Part shown: positions 36,838 to 48,358 of the stretch, piece by piece | Position numbering within the stretch: position 1 is the first letter of the stretch | How the letters are laid out: each line of letters begins with the position of its first letter | Assembly (NCBI GenBank): GCA_033439255.1 | Contig: CM065878.1 | Coordinates: 1,054,001-1,118,000, forward strand | DNA from: Hericium rajendrae | Lineage: Eukaryota > Basidiomycota > Agaricomycetes > Russulales > Hericiaceae | Direction: 5' to 3' | Length of the DNA stretch: 64,000 nt | The notes under the pieces: generated by a model | Told to the model about the DNA's origin: nothing | Database searches by the model: none | The model's input: the letters and a program-made list of their open reading frames with translations, nothing else | Translations under genes and position numbers: made by a program

Positions 36838-39008
36838 TCACGCCCCGCCCGTGCCCGGGCGCTTCGTCTTGAGCCTGCGCAGCTTCTGCAGCAGATCCTA
36901 GGCCGCGCGGACATAGTCAGCACGTGACACGAAGCGAAAGAAGAGAAGCAGACACACCTGGACCTCCGCGGGGTGCAGCGCGCCCTTGCTGCCCTCCTCC
37001 TGCACGCCCGTCTCGATGCTCTCGAGGATGTCGCCGATGAGCTCGCGGTAGTCGACGCCGAAGAAGCTCGTGAGCTTCGCCGCGCGCCGCCGGCGCGCCT
37101 GGAACTCGGCCATCTGCGGCTCGGGCGGCGCGATGCTGAACTGCGACGCGAGCGAGAGCACGGACGCGCGCGCGGGGAGCGAGCGGCGGCGCTCGCTGCG
37201 CAGGGCGCGCGCGTCGGGGTCGGGCGCGATCGCGGTCGGCGTGGGCGCGAGGTCGGCGGCGGGGGAGGGCGCGGGCGTGTCGCTGATGAGGTAGCGGTGG
37301 AGCTCGGCGAGGGATTCTTTGTCGTCCTGGGTCAAGGTGAGCTCGGAATCCGGGTCGGGGGAGAAGGGGCGTACGCGATCGATGATGTCATTGAGCGAGT
37401 TGAGGGAGTGCCGGAAGTGCATGTACACTGCTGACTGGCCATCGGGCGCGTCGTGCACGGGCCGAGCGCCGGAGTCGGATGCGGTGCTGTCGCTATGTTG
37501 GCGGCCGGTGACATCGTCGCTGTCGTAGTCAAGCAAGTGGTGGGTGGACTCGGTGGGACTGTGGCGGCCGCTTCGGTGATGAGCGCGCTTGTTGATGTAG
37601 GCAGACTGATTGATGTTCCGACCGGTCGGAGATGGGGGTAGGCCCGGGGAAGGCGATGGAGACGAGGAGAGGGACGTGCGGTCGAGGGAACGGGTAGACA
37701 TACGGCGGAAGGTGATGGGCGAGAGAGGCGGTGGGCCCGGGGAGGGAGAGCGTGGGGGCGAGGGTATGGGGAGGGTCGCGCAGGGTCGTGTGTGGTAGAG
37801 CGTCTGTGGAGGTTGGACACCGAAGACCTGCAGGATAGTTAGCATGGGGTAAGGCAAGGAGATGCTGACTCGCACCTTTTCCATCTTGACCGCACGACGG
37901 ACATTGATGGCCTTCTCCTTGTCGTCGAGGAAGTCCTTGGCCCGGTCGTTGGGCTCAAACCAGTTTGTCTTCATCTCTGCGGCGGAGGAGCTGCGACGAC
38001 GACGGGGACGGCGATTGTGGGGACGGTCGGGGACGGGGGCAGGGAGCTGGGGAAGGTCGTTGTCTTGCTGTTGGAGTTGATGATAGTTTAGACCGAGGAC
38101 AAGAGAAGTGGGAACACGGGACCCCAAGAAGCGGTGGAGTTTTGCGAGCTTCTCGCGTTTCCGACGACGGTCGTCCTCTGCAAGCTCGGAGGGGGTCATG
38201 GTCAACATCGATGCTGCATCGTCGACCGTGCCCGCGTCGCTTTCATCCCCAGCCGTCTGCGAAGAACTGTCTTCCTCTGACAGATCAATGAACGAACTCC
38301 GGTCCGACTCCATCTCCCGCCGGCCCTTGCCCTTGCTCGGTCGCCGCACTGCACTAGCCTCAAACATGTCAGGGAGGGCCGCGAGATCGCTGGGACTGAA
38401 AGGCGTCGAGTGTCTGCGGCTAGCAGCACTGCCTGCAGGAACGACCAGCGGCGACGGCGGATGAGAGACCGAGGTCATGCTGTCTCCCGATACGGATGTG
38501 AAACCACGACGGTGCGCCTTCCCTGCCATGCCAGGTAACAGCATCTGCCCGGCCCCCGGCGGACATACCGCCAGTGGGACGGCGTCTGCCCGAACACCTG
38601 TGCCAGTTTCCGCGACTTGCGCACCAGCTCCGCACGCGACGGCGCGGCTCCCGCCCCGGCCCCCGCCCCTCCCCGCCCGCCTTGTGCCGCGCTCTGCGTT
38701 CGACCGACATCGATCGCCGCTCGCCAAAGTCCGGCTTGGGGGACGTGGGCAGCGGCGGCTTGTCGCCGCGTCCATATGTACTGCCCTGTCAGACAGATAC
38801 CGTCAGTCCCGATCCTCGCCCGGAATAGTGCACGTACTCCTCTACTCGTGTTGATCTTTGGCAGGTGCGGCGCCATGTCCCGCGCCCGCGCCCGCCTCCC
38901 GCTCCCGCCCTCCCATGGTCCCGTCGGCGACGTCGGCGAGGCCAAGTCCATGAACGACTCGTCCCCGAGTCCACCGACCGTCGGTTTCCCCTCGCGTGTA
39001 TTAGGCAT
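36838..39008 (-). CDS. Conserved fungal protein of unknown function with paired LGSRVP and FFGVDYRELIG blocks
   Basis: Starts at 39008 with MPNTREGKPTVGGLGDESF. The middle exon gives DKPPLPTSPKPDFGERRSMS, then a basic stretch. The main exon begins GKAHRRGFTSVSGDSMTS and carries a basic helix REKLAKLHRFLGSRVPTSLV, WFEPNDRAKDFLDDKEKAIN, a long Ser/Pro linker, and a C-terminal RRAAKLTSFFGVDYRELIGD then ILESIETGVQEE. The last exon adds DLLQKLRRLKTKRPGTGG with the stop at 36838-36840. The two helical blocks resemble one another ([KR]LxxLHRFLG and [KR]LxxFFGVD). In the middle exon a block SRAELVRKSRKLAQVFGQTP is in the alternative frame, as if two compensating single-base indels flank it (near 38632 and 38582). 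No catalytic signature was seen; probably a cytoplasmic regulatory or scaffold protein. Confidence 0.7.
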
Positions 39009-39381
39009 GCGTAAAATATCAGGTCAAATCAAAGCGTAGGTGTCGTTGCGTCGTCGAGGAAGAAAATGGGGACACGTCAAGGACAGACAGGGGAATGCGG
39101 GTGCAGCGGCGGACTGCCGGGGCTGCTATTAGGCCATTGATATAGTACGCGTGGGAAAGCGGACAAGCCCTCGAGGACACGCTTTAGCCGACCGACACAT
39201 CTATTAGTCGGGTTGTCATGCCGCCCCGTCGCCACACTGCCCCGCCCCGCCCCTGTCCGCCCCTCGCGCGTCGCAACCGTCTCAGCGTCACAGTCAACCA
39301 TCTCCATTCACAGCGCACAGAGTAATATACACGTCCTACTATGGCTTTTTCTCCGCGCACCGCCCCTATCGTAAGTGCGCG
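39009..39381. other. Spacer upstream of the unknown-function gene
   Basis: The 373 bases lie between the start at 39008 and the stop of the next minus-strand gene at 39382. They are cytosine-rich near 39230-39270, with no TATA box identified. They serve as promoter for one gene and 3' region for the other. Confidence 0.45.
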
Positions 39382-40494
39382 TCACTCGCGCCCGCGCTGC
39401 GAGCTCGCCGCCGACGTCGTCCCCGACCCCGCTGCGTCCCGCCGCCCCAGCTCCGCCCACAACGCCTGCATCGCCTCCGACTCGTCGTCGTGCGCGTGTG
39501 TCGTATGCTTGTGATGCACACTCGGCAGGCGCACCTTTGCAAACAGCTTCTGCAGCGGCCGCGCCTTCCCGCACGGGCTCGCCCCGCCCAGCTTGCCGTC
39601 CTTCGCGTCGCCCTTCTTTGGCGATGCCGGCCGTGACGGCGAGTTCAAGGGACGACGTTGGGCTCGTTACAGTTTCGACGCTCGACCGGCCGTCCGCATC
39701 GTTGCTCGACCGATGCGCATCCCTGGGGTTGGCATTCCTCGGCCGGCTGGTATCCCGCGACCTACTCGCCTCCCTCGACAGAACAGCATCCCGCGACCTG
39801 CTCGCCTCCCTCGACAGAACCGCATCCCTCGACCGACTTCCCTCCTTTAACAGAATCGCATCTCTCGACCGACTCGCCTCCCGCGCCCTCACATCGCCCT
39901 CCAAACTCCCGCTCCCCCGACCCGCCCGCGCCTCCGCCTCCGCCTCGACCTCCTCCACCGCCTCCGCCGACGCGGGCTTGCTTCCGGTCAACACCGCCGC
40001 GCGCCACACCTCCGCCACGAACGGCGGCAGCGCCGGCGCGCGGTTGATGTACGGGTTCTCCAGCTTCTCCTCTCCCTGCCCCTCCTCTTGTTCCGTCTCC
40101 GTTTCTTCGGCCCCGTACGGAAACCGGCCCAGCCCGCGCAGATGCGCACTCGAGCGCGCGCCGCGCACGGTGCTCGCCCCGTCCTCGCCCCATCGCGCGC
40201 GTACCCCGTTACAGCGAGCTTCTGCCCGACCGTGCGCGAGCGCGGGCGCCGCGGCCCGCGTGGCGGCGGCGGCAACCCACCTGGGCTCAGCAGCGGCGGG
40301 GACGCGGATGGACTGGGGGCAGGCGGCAAGGACTCCCGCCACGCGTGCTCGCAGGGCGCGGTCTGCGGGCGGCGGCGGCGGAGGCTGTCGTCGAAGCGGA
40401 GGAGCGCGTCGAGGTTGGGCGAGATGGCGAGCGCGACGGCGGTTGTGGGCGCGGGCTGGGCGGGCTTGGCGCGGGATGCGGCGCGTTTGCGCAT
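39382..40494 (-). CDS. Disordered basidiomycete protein with Arg/Ser repeats, frame-broken
   Basis: Starts at 40494 with MRKRAASRAKPAQPAPTTAV, then SPNLDALLRFDDSLRRRRPQ and a Pro-rich segment ending SRTVGQKLAVTGYARDG. The frame must then shift by one base in a four-base G run (plus-strand 40188-40192) to reach EDGASTVRGARSSAHLRGLG and ENPYINRAPALPPFVAEVWR. A stretch of tandem 12-residue repeats (REASRSRDAVLS) follows. Near 39640 another shift leads to SPKKGDAKDGKLGGASPCGK, LQKLFAKVRLPSVHHKHTTH and the end GTTSAASSQRGRE with the stop at 39382. I do not recognise a family. The peptide ENPYINRAPALPPFVAEVW is the most conserved-looking part. Whether the frame changes are real is open. Confidence 0.55.
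39745..39890. repeat. 36-base imperfect tandem repeat, about four copies, within coding sequence
   Basis: Plus-strand units of the form gcatcccgcgacctgctcgc plus ctccctcgacagaac repeat from about 39745 to 39890 with increasing divergence. On the minus strand each codes for a 12-residue unit close to REASRSRDAVLS. The period is a multiple of three, consistent with expansion under coding constraint. Confidence 0.8.
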
Positions 40495-42729
40495 TGTGGT
40501 GTCGTGTGTGTGTTGGGGTGGGGAAAGTAGATCGGACAGAACGACGGTTCTGCTGGGTCGGGTTGATGGATTAAAGGTAGGTGGGTGAAATTCGGACGGC
40601 TGTCGGTCGGGTACGAAGATTAGGCAGGTGGTAAGAATGAAGTTCTTTGTTCTGTTTATGGATGTAGGGATCGGAAGAGGTAGGAGGCGCAAGTCGGGAC
40701 GCACCTATAAGATTACGGTGCGTATGGTTCTAACGTTCTGTATCTGTCGGGCTATTACTGAAATACTCTGAACGCGACATGAGCACAAGATGGGTACTGG
40801 AAGATGGGGCGGCTCACCTATATGATATGGTATGGTCTGATTCTCGCTCAGGCGCGTAGGTTCAACCGGCGCAAGCGAGCGGATTCTAGAGCACGCCGTC
40901 AGAATCGAGCGCCGTCGACGTCGAGCAGCGCGCGACGGGCGCACCTAATATGAAGCTAAAGACGGTACGTTGAATACTGTTCTGCGTATATCTTAATGCA
41001 GTAGGCTTGAGTAAATTACGGAGTCGGTGCGGATTCAGAGCCAGCGATGCAGAGACGAGACGGAGACGAAGACGAAGGCGAACGAAGAAACGGTGCAGAA
41101 AAGATAGACCAGAGACAGATCAAGAGTCAAGACAGAGAAGAGAGAAAAGAGAGAGATGCGAGAGGACGGGACGGCGCGAAGAAACCTCGAAATACAAGAG
41201 CGCACGCCGCGTTTCAAGCGCAACAGTCTCAGATCGTCGGCCGGGAGCCGTTGCATACGCGACGCAGCACAGCACCACCGCCCACCCTGCGCTGCGGCAC
41301 GCCCCGCGATCACACGTAAATCACCGTCCTGTCGCGTCGGGGTACACAAGGTCACACTTCGCGCCCAGAACCGCGGGCGTGCGGGCTGCATTTGGTGAAG
41401 AGCCGTGCACGCGTGAAGGGCCCGGGCTGATGCTACTGCCAAGCGTTTTAAAATCAGCGGGTGGGCTCGACGGCGCGGATCACGGTGATACGCGACGTCG
41501 GCGTCGGCGGTCGTGGCGGCGCGCCTCGGTGCCTTCCCCGCGGGGTCTGCGCATCCATCGTTCGATCACGTTTCGCACTCACATCGCGAAACAAAGGAAG
41601 GCGTGTTATATGGTCTGCTTTGGAGACTTAAATCATTCCAGACGACGAAGACGAGGATGGGCAGCGTTTCGAAAGTTACAGCTATCGAGATTCGACGCCC
41701 CGCCAAGCGAGCGTCGTCGCTCGCCCCGATTTCCCGATTTTGTATCTCCATAATGCCATTTTAGACTCGCCCGATCGTCGCGCTCGGCTCTGTGTTTCAA
41801 TTTGCAGTATTTGTTGCGCCCCTGCGTGAAGAGGCATGTTAGCACGCCGTCAAATATTGAGCGGTGAAGTTCGTGAAACTCGTCTCGTATGCTATGGGCT
41901 TGTAGGCTACGTGTCATGGACGCCAGCAGAATTGTTTTCGGTGTGTCGCCGACGGTTACGGCGACGTGTATGTGAAAGTAGTCAGGATTTCAGGGGATTG
42001 ATTCATTGATTAGCTGGTCTCCGAGGGAATCCGGTCTCAGTTTTGGACGCTGCCATGCCGTGCTTGCATGTCGATGCAACATGCCCTATCGCTGTACGTT
42101 TGAATTTAAAGGTGAGCGGCAACCGTCTCCTGCGTTACTTACGTCTTGTGGCCTCGAACCACTCGGCTATGGGTGCAACTTTGCGACCGCGAGAGTTGTT
42201 GCCATTCGACGAGACATCTGATGGCTCTGCGAGGGCGTTGTCGACAAATCTGAGCAGTTGGGTGGGCGAGATCGCTATAGACACGGCTTCAAACTCACAC
42301 GTACGGTTGACATGAGATGGGGCGCAGTGCTGGGCCTGTTTTCAGGAATTTACGCCCATCAAAATCTATCGAGGTTCTGGATTCTGGGTTCTGGGAAGAT
42401 TTGTTAGTTATGCCTGGGACGATTGGCAACTCACCTTCGCAATATTCGGGAAAGCAACTGGTGGAACAACGTGGGTAAGATCGCTCAGATGGTTCTCGAG
42501 CAGCTGCATCAATCTCTGAGAATGGATGTGAGATGAAAGCTCGCGTTTCACGGCCAAAGTTCCATTTTTTAGTAGATGATGCAGGACAACATGCGGACGC
42601 TACCTTCATTCTTCGGAGCAAATCTGGGGGTTGTCGTAGCCAAGCCATCAGACCATATCCAACCACTGAAATTAAAGAGAAAAACGTAACTGAAAAGAAC
42701 AGTCAGAAAGCAGCCCCGCACGTACCACC
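40495..42729. other. Unassigned 2.2-kb intergenic stretch with a polypurine tract
   Basis: No supported gene. Between 41040 and 41170 the plus strand is almost pure purine (gagacgagacggagacgaag and similar), so pyrimidine-rich on the minus strand. It could be the upstream promoter tract of a minus-strand transcript. The flanks hold short ORFs without domains. Confidence 0.45.
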
Positions 42730-43472
42730 CTACCCATGCTCCACGCCCCTCCTCAACCGATTAAACTTCGGCAGCGTCTCCCTGAGATACTCCGCATGCT
42801 TGCGCCTTAAATCCGCCTCCTGCACCTTCCCGCGCCCGCTCCACGTGCGGCGCTCGGCCGTGGGCCCGTAGATGACCGTGTACTCATCGAGCACCTCGTC
42901 CTCCGTCGGCACGACGAGGCACCCTGCGCCGACGACGCAGTACGACGAGAGCCGCACGGTGTGGTGCACGCGCGCGCGCGTCGCGACGGTGTTGAAGTTG
43001 CCGATCGTGGGCGACTCGACGCCTGGGGTATATGAGCTGGCGGAAGTGAATGGAGGACGCGGGACGTACGGCAGCCGATTTCGAAGAGGTTGTCGTCGCC
43101 GATGCGCATGACTTCCTTCCTCCTGGTGCGAGTTGGTGTCTGGGCGGCAGAATGGAAAGCCGGTGGTGGGCGCACCTGTTTACGATGATAGCGCCCTCCT
43201 CGATGATACACCCCATACCGATCACAATAGGCCCAGCGATAGCGAAGATCGTGGCCTTAGGATGCACGATGGTTCCTGCGAGCAGAGAATGTCGCGTCCA
43301 GCGCCCAAGCAGATATATCATGCATACCTGAGCCAATGGTGATGTCGCCTTTGAGCTCGACATCTTGACAGACAACCGCCTTCGAATGAATGGTAAACTT
43401 GTCGCGACTAGTCCATTGTTCTTTGAGCGCGCATACATTCGGAGGCGATAGATACACTCACATGGGCGCCAT
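42730..43472 (-). CDS. DCTN6: Dynactin subunit 6 (p27), left-handed beta-helix
   Basis: The start at 43472 gives an 11-base first coding exon (MAPx), spliced to RDKFTIHSKAVVCQDVELKG then DITIGS. Further exons encode GTIVHPKATIFAIAGPIVIG, MGCIIEEGAIIVNR, RKEVMRIGDDNLFEIGC, VESPTIGNFNTVATRARVHH and LSSYCVVGAGCLVVPTEDEV, and the protein ends LPKFNRLRRGVEHG. Known: the hexapeptide repeats fold into a left-handed beta-helix, and with p25 this subunit forms the pointed-end complex of dynactin, which adapts dynein to early endosomes in fungi. About 190 residues, as expected. All junctions are in phase, with no frameshift despite being in the GC-rich half. The acceptor of intron 1 was chosen because nearer alternatives give a stop. 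Confidence 0.92.
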
Positions 43473-44360
43473 AGCAAATGTCTGTCGCGTTCAGGGTATC
43501 ATGAGTGCATCGCGTGATGGACGTCGGGAACAAGGTCGCGCGGGCCGCCACTCGCTTCGCGTGTACGTTGTCGTGCCGAGAAAGGCAGGTCATTGCCCAT
43601 TTCGGGACGTAGCAGAGTTGGCTTGCTCGCGCCTACGTGCGCCGTGGCCGAGCGCGCGGCGAAAGTCTTTGCGTTGCGTTTTGTCGCATGTGCGACGACC
43701 AGAGAGTTGAAAAGGGTTATGTGTGTATGCGGGTCTTCAGTCGTTTTCCTGCGATAATCTGCGACCCGATAATGGTGATGGAATTCGACCGTGTTGCTGG
43801 CGATATCATCTGCATATCGAACAGCATCGACTTTAATTGCTAGAAGATTGAAGAAGCTCCCTCTAGTGTATCTCAGCATACTGAAGTCGACCAATCTCGC
43901 AAGGAACGTCGTCGCCTAAGACAAGTCGAAAAGAAATCTACATCAAAAAACCAAACCAAATGAGATTCACATTGCAGAACACAGAGCACACAAACGTAAT
44001 CTAGAGCATGCGCATCAGAAAGAAGTATGTATATGCAGGTCATAAGCGTCGTGACCAGTTCGTTAATCACCGAAACCCAAAGCAAACAAACCGAACCTCG
44101 CGAACAGACAGGCACGAACACTCACAGCAGCAGCAGCGTATGGGACACAAACGTCAGTCGAGCAAAGCATGCATTGAAACGGAACGAGCGGATCTCCAGC
44201 GTATAGTACAGACGATGCAAGAGCGATGTTACGTGCGAGTAAGTGGTGACTATAGGTGCGTGGTGTACGTGGGGCGACTAGGGCGTGTGTGCGCGGATGG
44301 TATGGATGGGTCGTGATGCGGAGAATATGGACAAGGTCGCGCGGGGCGGTACAAGATGGG
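43473..44360. other. Intergenic spacer
   Basis: About 890 bases between the DCTN6 start and the stop of the NVJ2-like gene. It has a more even base composition than the flanking exons, and no coding feature is supported. Confidence 0.5.
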
Positions 44361-47300
44361 CTACGACGCGGGCGCAGGCACCCTGCGCGGCGGTAATGGC
44401 GGCCGCGGGCTCGTCTGCGGCGCCGTGATGCTGATATCTGGCCCCTGCGGGGAAGGCAGCTCCTCTTCCCCGCTCCCATTTACGTGCATCGCGCGGTGCT
44501 GCTCGTCGCGCGACGCGATCGACTCCAGGACCGCCGACGCCGGCGACTTTTGAGAGACGCTGTTCATCGACGCGCTGCGCGGCGGGAGTGGCGGCGGCGT
44601 CCGCGAGCGGCGCGGTGCATCGGCGAGAACGAGTTGGGCGACAGCGACGACTCGAGATTCCGCTCTGGTGGCTCATGCGACTCGGGCGGCTCCTGTTGCG
44701 GCTCGGAGGGCTCGGAGGATCCCGTCCGCCAGAGGCGATACATGTTCTGGATGCCCGGAGACTTGCCCTTGCCCTTCCGCGAGCGTCGCCTGCGGCGGTG
44801 AGGGCGGCGCATATCCCATTGACATGACTTCGCCCCGATGCTTCGCGTGTATGCCTGGGATGGTCATCGTCTTGCCCTGCGACGGCTGCGTGTGGATCGG
44901 CGTCGGCGGCGATGTGTCCTCCTCCTCTTCACTCATTCCGGCCTTACTGCTTCTATCGTCGACGCTCCCCGGCCTTGGGCTCGTCCGTCCATGGTCGAAC
45001 TCACTCCGTGACGCAGAGTTGACGGACAAGTCCGCGCTCGACATTGTCGGCGCCTGGAACGAGCGCGGCGACGATGACCGACTGCCGCCCAGAAACGACG
45101 ACCCGCCCGCACCGCGCCCGTTGATAGCTGCGACGACAGGCTCGGCCGCCTGGGCGCGACGACCGGCACCGGCGCCGTCACCTCGAAATTGGGATGCGAG
45201 TACGGGCTCGGCAGCGGCGGCGTCGGCGTCTTCCCCTGGCGCTCACGCTCCCTGCGCTCCGCCACATGTGCGCACACCTCCGCATAGCTCATGCCCGTCC
45301 TCCGCGACGCATCCTCGCTCTCGAAACTGCGTTCCCGCTCTTGTCCTCCTCCTCCCCATCCTTCGCCGTGTCCCGCCGGAGCACCGACCAGTTCACGCCC
45401 CACTTGCGTATCGTCTCCTTCGCCGTGCCGCTGAGGCCCTGACGCTCCACGGCAGTGCGCTTGAGCGTCGACAGGAGCCCACCCTCCTTCGTTTTGCTTG
45501 ACTTGCCGCTCCGGAGCGAGACCGACGAGCTGACACTGCGAAGACTCGGGTTAGGACTGCGAGTCATCGTACGGTCGATGGGCGACATCGGTGGCGGCAG
45601 TGGCGGGACCGGGGGAGGGGGCGTCGATGGACGGCTGGGTGATGGCGATGGCGAGCGCGAGCGGCACCGATTGCGGCTGTTTGATCGTGGCGGGAGCAGA
45701 CTCAAGACCTTGGAATGGTGCGAACCCTTGGAATGATGTGAGCCTTTGGAATGATGCGACCCCTTGGAATCGTGCGTCTCCTTTGAATCGTGCGATTCCT
45801 TGGAATTGTGCGTGTCGCTGCTCGCGCTATCATGCGACAGCTGTGTCTGCGTCTGCGAGGGGTCCGAGTCGCTGGTGCGCGTGCGCGTGATGTTACTCGG
45901 CTCGCCCTCTGCGCCCGAACCCGGCATCGGCTCTGGCTCCTCGGTGAGATGATGCGGGAGTCCATGCTTGTGGTGGTGCAGGTGATTCGCGAACCATGTC
46001 TTCCGACGGACGGGCGCTGGCGTGGATGCGGAATGCTGAGGTGTCGGGTGGTCTGGTACCATGGTGGACGAGCGATGATTTACGGACGTAGGTGGCGTGA
46101 GCGAAGGTTCACTGGTGGTGCCGGTCGTATTGGTGGGAAGGGAGAGTTCAGTTTCTGAATGAGAGCGATGGACACCAGCGGAGAGGCTCGAGTCGCTGGA
46201 AGACGATGCCTCTCCGGCGGGCAAGTCACCTTCCTCGGCAGAGCGCCGTTTCTCCTCCTTGGCTTTGTGCTTCCCGGTATGCGGTGGAGCGCTCGCTGGC
46301 CGCTCATGGCGAGCAGCCTCTGGCCAGATCCCTCCTCTTTGCTGACAGTCCCGACTATCAAAGAACGCGATGTCATCCATGTTGGGCAGCACGACCGATT
46401 CTAGGATCTGATAGACGCTGTGAATATAAGCACTGAACAACAGCATGAAAGACTCACAATCTCCTTCAGTCGCGACTCGATGGTATGCAAGATCATGCTC
46501 CACGTTATCTGCCGGTCACTCACCACCGGCTCTACGTTGAGCACCATCTTCGGCATCTGCGTAAACGCATACCATATGCGATTACTTGGGGGACGCTTCA
46601 CTCGGATGACCATGTTGCCTTCGAGCTCCCGCAGAATGACCGCAAGCACCAGTTTGACGGTGTGATTAAACCGCGAGCCAAGGTTGATAGTAGCCGTAGC
46701 CTGGATGGTGATCCTGAATTCGCCTTTGTACTGCATTCGGACCTCTAATGCGGCATCGCCTTCCTTCGTGAGCTCCTTCAACATGGGCTTGCTGAACGTG
46801 CAAGCGTTGTTGCCGGGGTACACCTCGGTAACGACGATGTCGGACAGGAAGTGCGGACGCTTGACCTTGGACAGCTTCTTCATCAGTCGCCCGACGACAT
46901 ACGATTCGAGCCTCTCCGTGCGATAGTAGCTGAAAAAGATTCGTCCAAGGAGCGCATTCAGCCATCGCATCGGGATAACGTCCGGCTGCTCGTCGAGCGT
47001 CGACACGAGATGCGACATGTCCAGGGGCGAAAAGACAGGCACCAGGGGCGACAGCATCGGCGTGCCCGGCGGGTGATTCGAGGAATGGACGAGATGGAGA
47101 TACCAGTCCTCCATCTCAACGTTCGACCGCACGAAGATGAACCACGGCGTCGTCGCATCGAGCGCCTCCTCGCGCGCGAGCTCGCGCCGGCGCTCCTGTT
47201 CGAGGACCTTCTCCCGCTCCCTGTCCTTGTGCTTCTTCTTGCCCGACTTCTCGACCTTCGCGTCGACGTCCTCGCGCCAGAGGCGCATCTCGCGCGTGAC

Positions 47301-47876
47301 GCTGAACATGCCGCGGCCGCCGGGCGGCTCGTCGAGGCGCGGCTTGAGGCAGATGGCGTTGCGCTTCGCGAAGAGCTCGCCGTCGAGCAGGCCCTCGGGG
47401 TAGACGACGACGTCGTGCGAGGCGAGCTGGATCGCGGCCTCGCACTCGGTCATGTTCTCGTCCTCGTAGAGGTAGAGCACGCGGCCCTTGAGGACGACGT
47501 ACCACATGTCGCGCGGGCGCGAGCGCTTCGGGTCCTTCGAGCGTGCGTCAAGGAAGGACTTCACCAGGGTCACATAGGACGTGTCGAAGGAGGATTCTTC
47601 GAAGGTGCGCCGCATGGTGAGCCACCCCCTGCGGGGACGCGGGGTATCGTTGATCTCGACGCCAGGCTCCTCAATGCGAGGGCCATTAGGCTCATCTGTG
47701 GCGGCAGCAGCAGCGGCGCTCTTCTTCTCTAGTGCGCCTCTAGCAAACTTATGAGGATCTGGATCGCCTACTGGGACAGATGTGTAGATGGTGAAGGCAA
47801 TTAGGCCGAGGACGAGGAGGGGCAGAAACGTGAGGCCGCCGAGGACGTATGCATATACGAGCGCCTTGAAGGACAT
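44361..47876 (-). CDS. NVJ2: NVJ2/TEX2-like lipid-transfer protein (TM, PH, SMP domains)
   Basis: Starts at 47876 with [20 protein letters not shown], a membrane anchor of about 25 residues. A PH domain follows ([20 protein letters not shown] to [19 protein letters not shown]), then an SMP lipid-binding domain ([78 protein letters not shown]) ending in [19 protein letters not shown] after an intron near 46425. Known: this architecture is yeast Nvj2 and animal TEX2, which tether the ER to vacuole or Golgi and move ceramide or related lipids. A long Ser/Pro/His-rich tail follows with HHSKGS repeats. In the tail the frame must change near 45340, 45150, 44800 and 44620 before the ending [20 protein letters not shown] and stop at 44361. 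The conserved domains are intact; only the disordered tail is affected. Confidence 0.85.
45710..45830. repeat. 18-base tandem repeat in the NVJ2-like tail
   Basis: Plus-strand repeats of the pattern ggaatgatgtgagcctttgg with drift code on the minus strand for successive HHSKGS/HDSKES units. The period keeps the reading frame. The array gives a His/Ser/Lys-rich disordered segment. Confidence 0.8.
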
Positions 47877-48358
47877 GGTGGCCTCATAAATTGCGCCCTA
47901 GCGGGACAAGAATAGGGATGGGCGGACAGATGTCCTGTAAGCGAGCGACGATGGTGAGGAAATGATGGAGGAAGACGTGGAAGACGATGAGGAGAAAGTC
48001 GGTTACGCGTTGGCGGCGAGAACAGGCAGGCCTCGGCGTTAGCTGGCTGGACGGCCTGAGCATCTCCGGAGACTAACCGTCTTTCCGCTCATACAGCGCT
48101 CTTCCCACGCTCCCCTCCACAGCTCGATACGTCACTCAATTCATCAGGTACAATTCATTTCTCCACAAATATCCCTGCCTAAATGTACAATCCGTCTCGA
48201 CCAGCGAGCCACCATGTCCCGAATGCTCAACGGCCCATCGATGCACCATAATCATGACCCGTATTCTGGCAAATGCGCGCAGAATAACTCGGTATTTTTA
48301 AATCGAGTGAGGCGAAAGGCCCCACCCCGGCCCGGAAAGATATGCAGCAACAGGCTGT
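47877..48358. other. NVJ2 promoter side and spacer
   Basis: The 482 bases lie between the NVJ2 start and the stop of the small orphan gene. There is a pyrimidine-rich minus-strand segment just upstream of the start. No other feature was seen. Confidence 0.45.

Noticed and set aside
41035-41442. 135-codon minus-strand ORF over the polypurine tract
   Set aside because: Its Phe/Val/Ser-rich C-terminus is simply the translation of a pyrimidine tract.
46851-47732. 293-codon plus-strand ORF opposite the NVJ2-like gene
   Set aside because: It is antisense to the clearly conserved PH and SMP domains and has shadow-frame composition.
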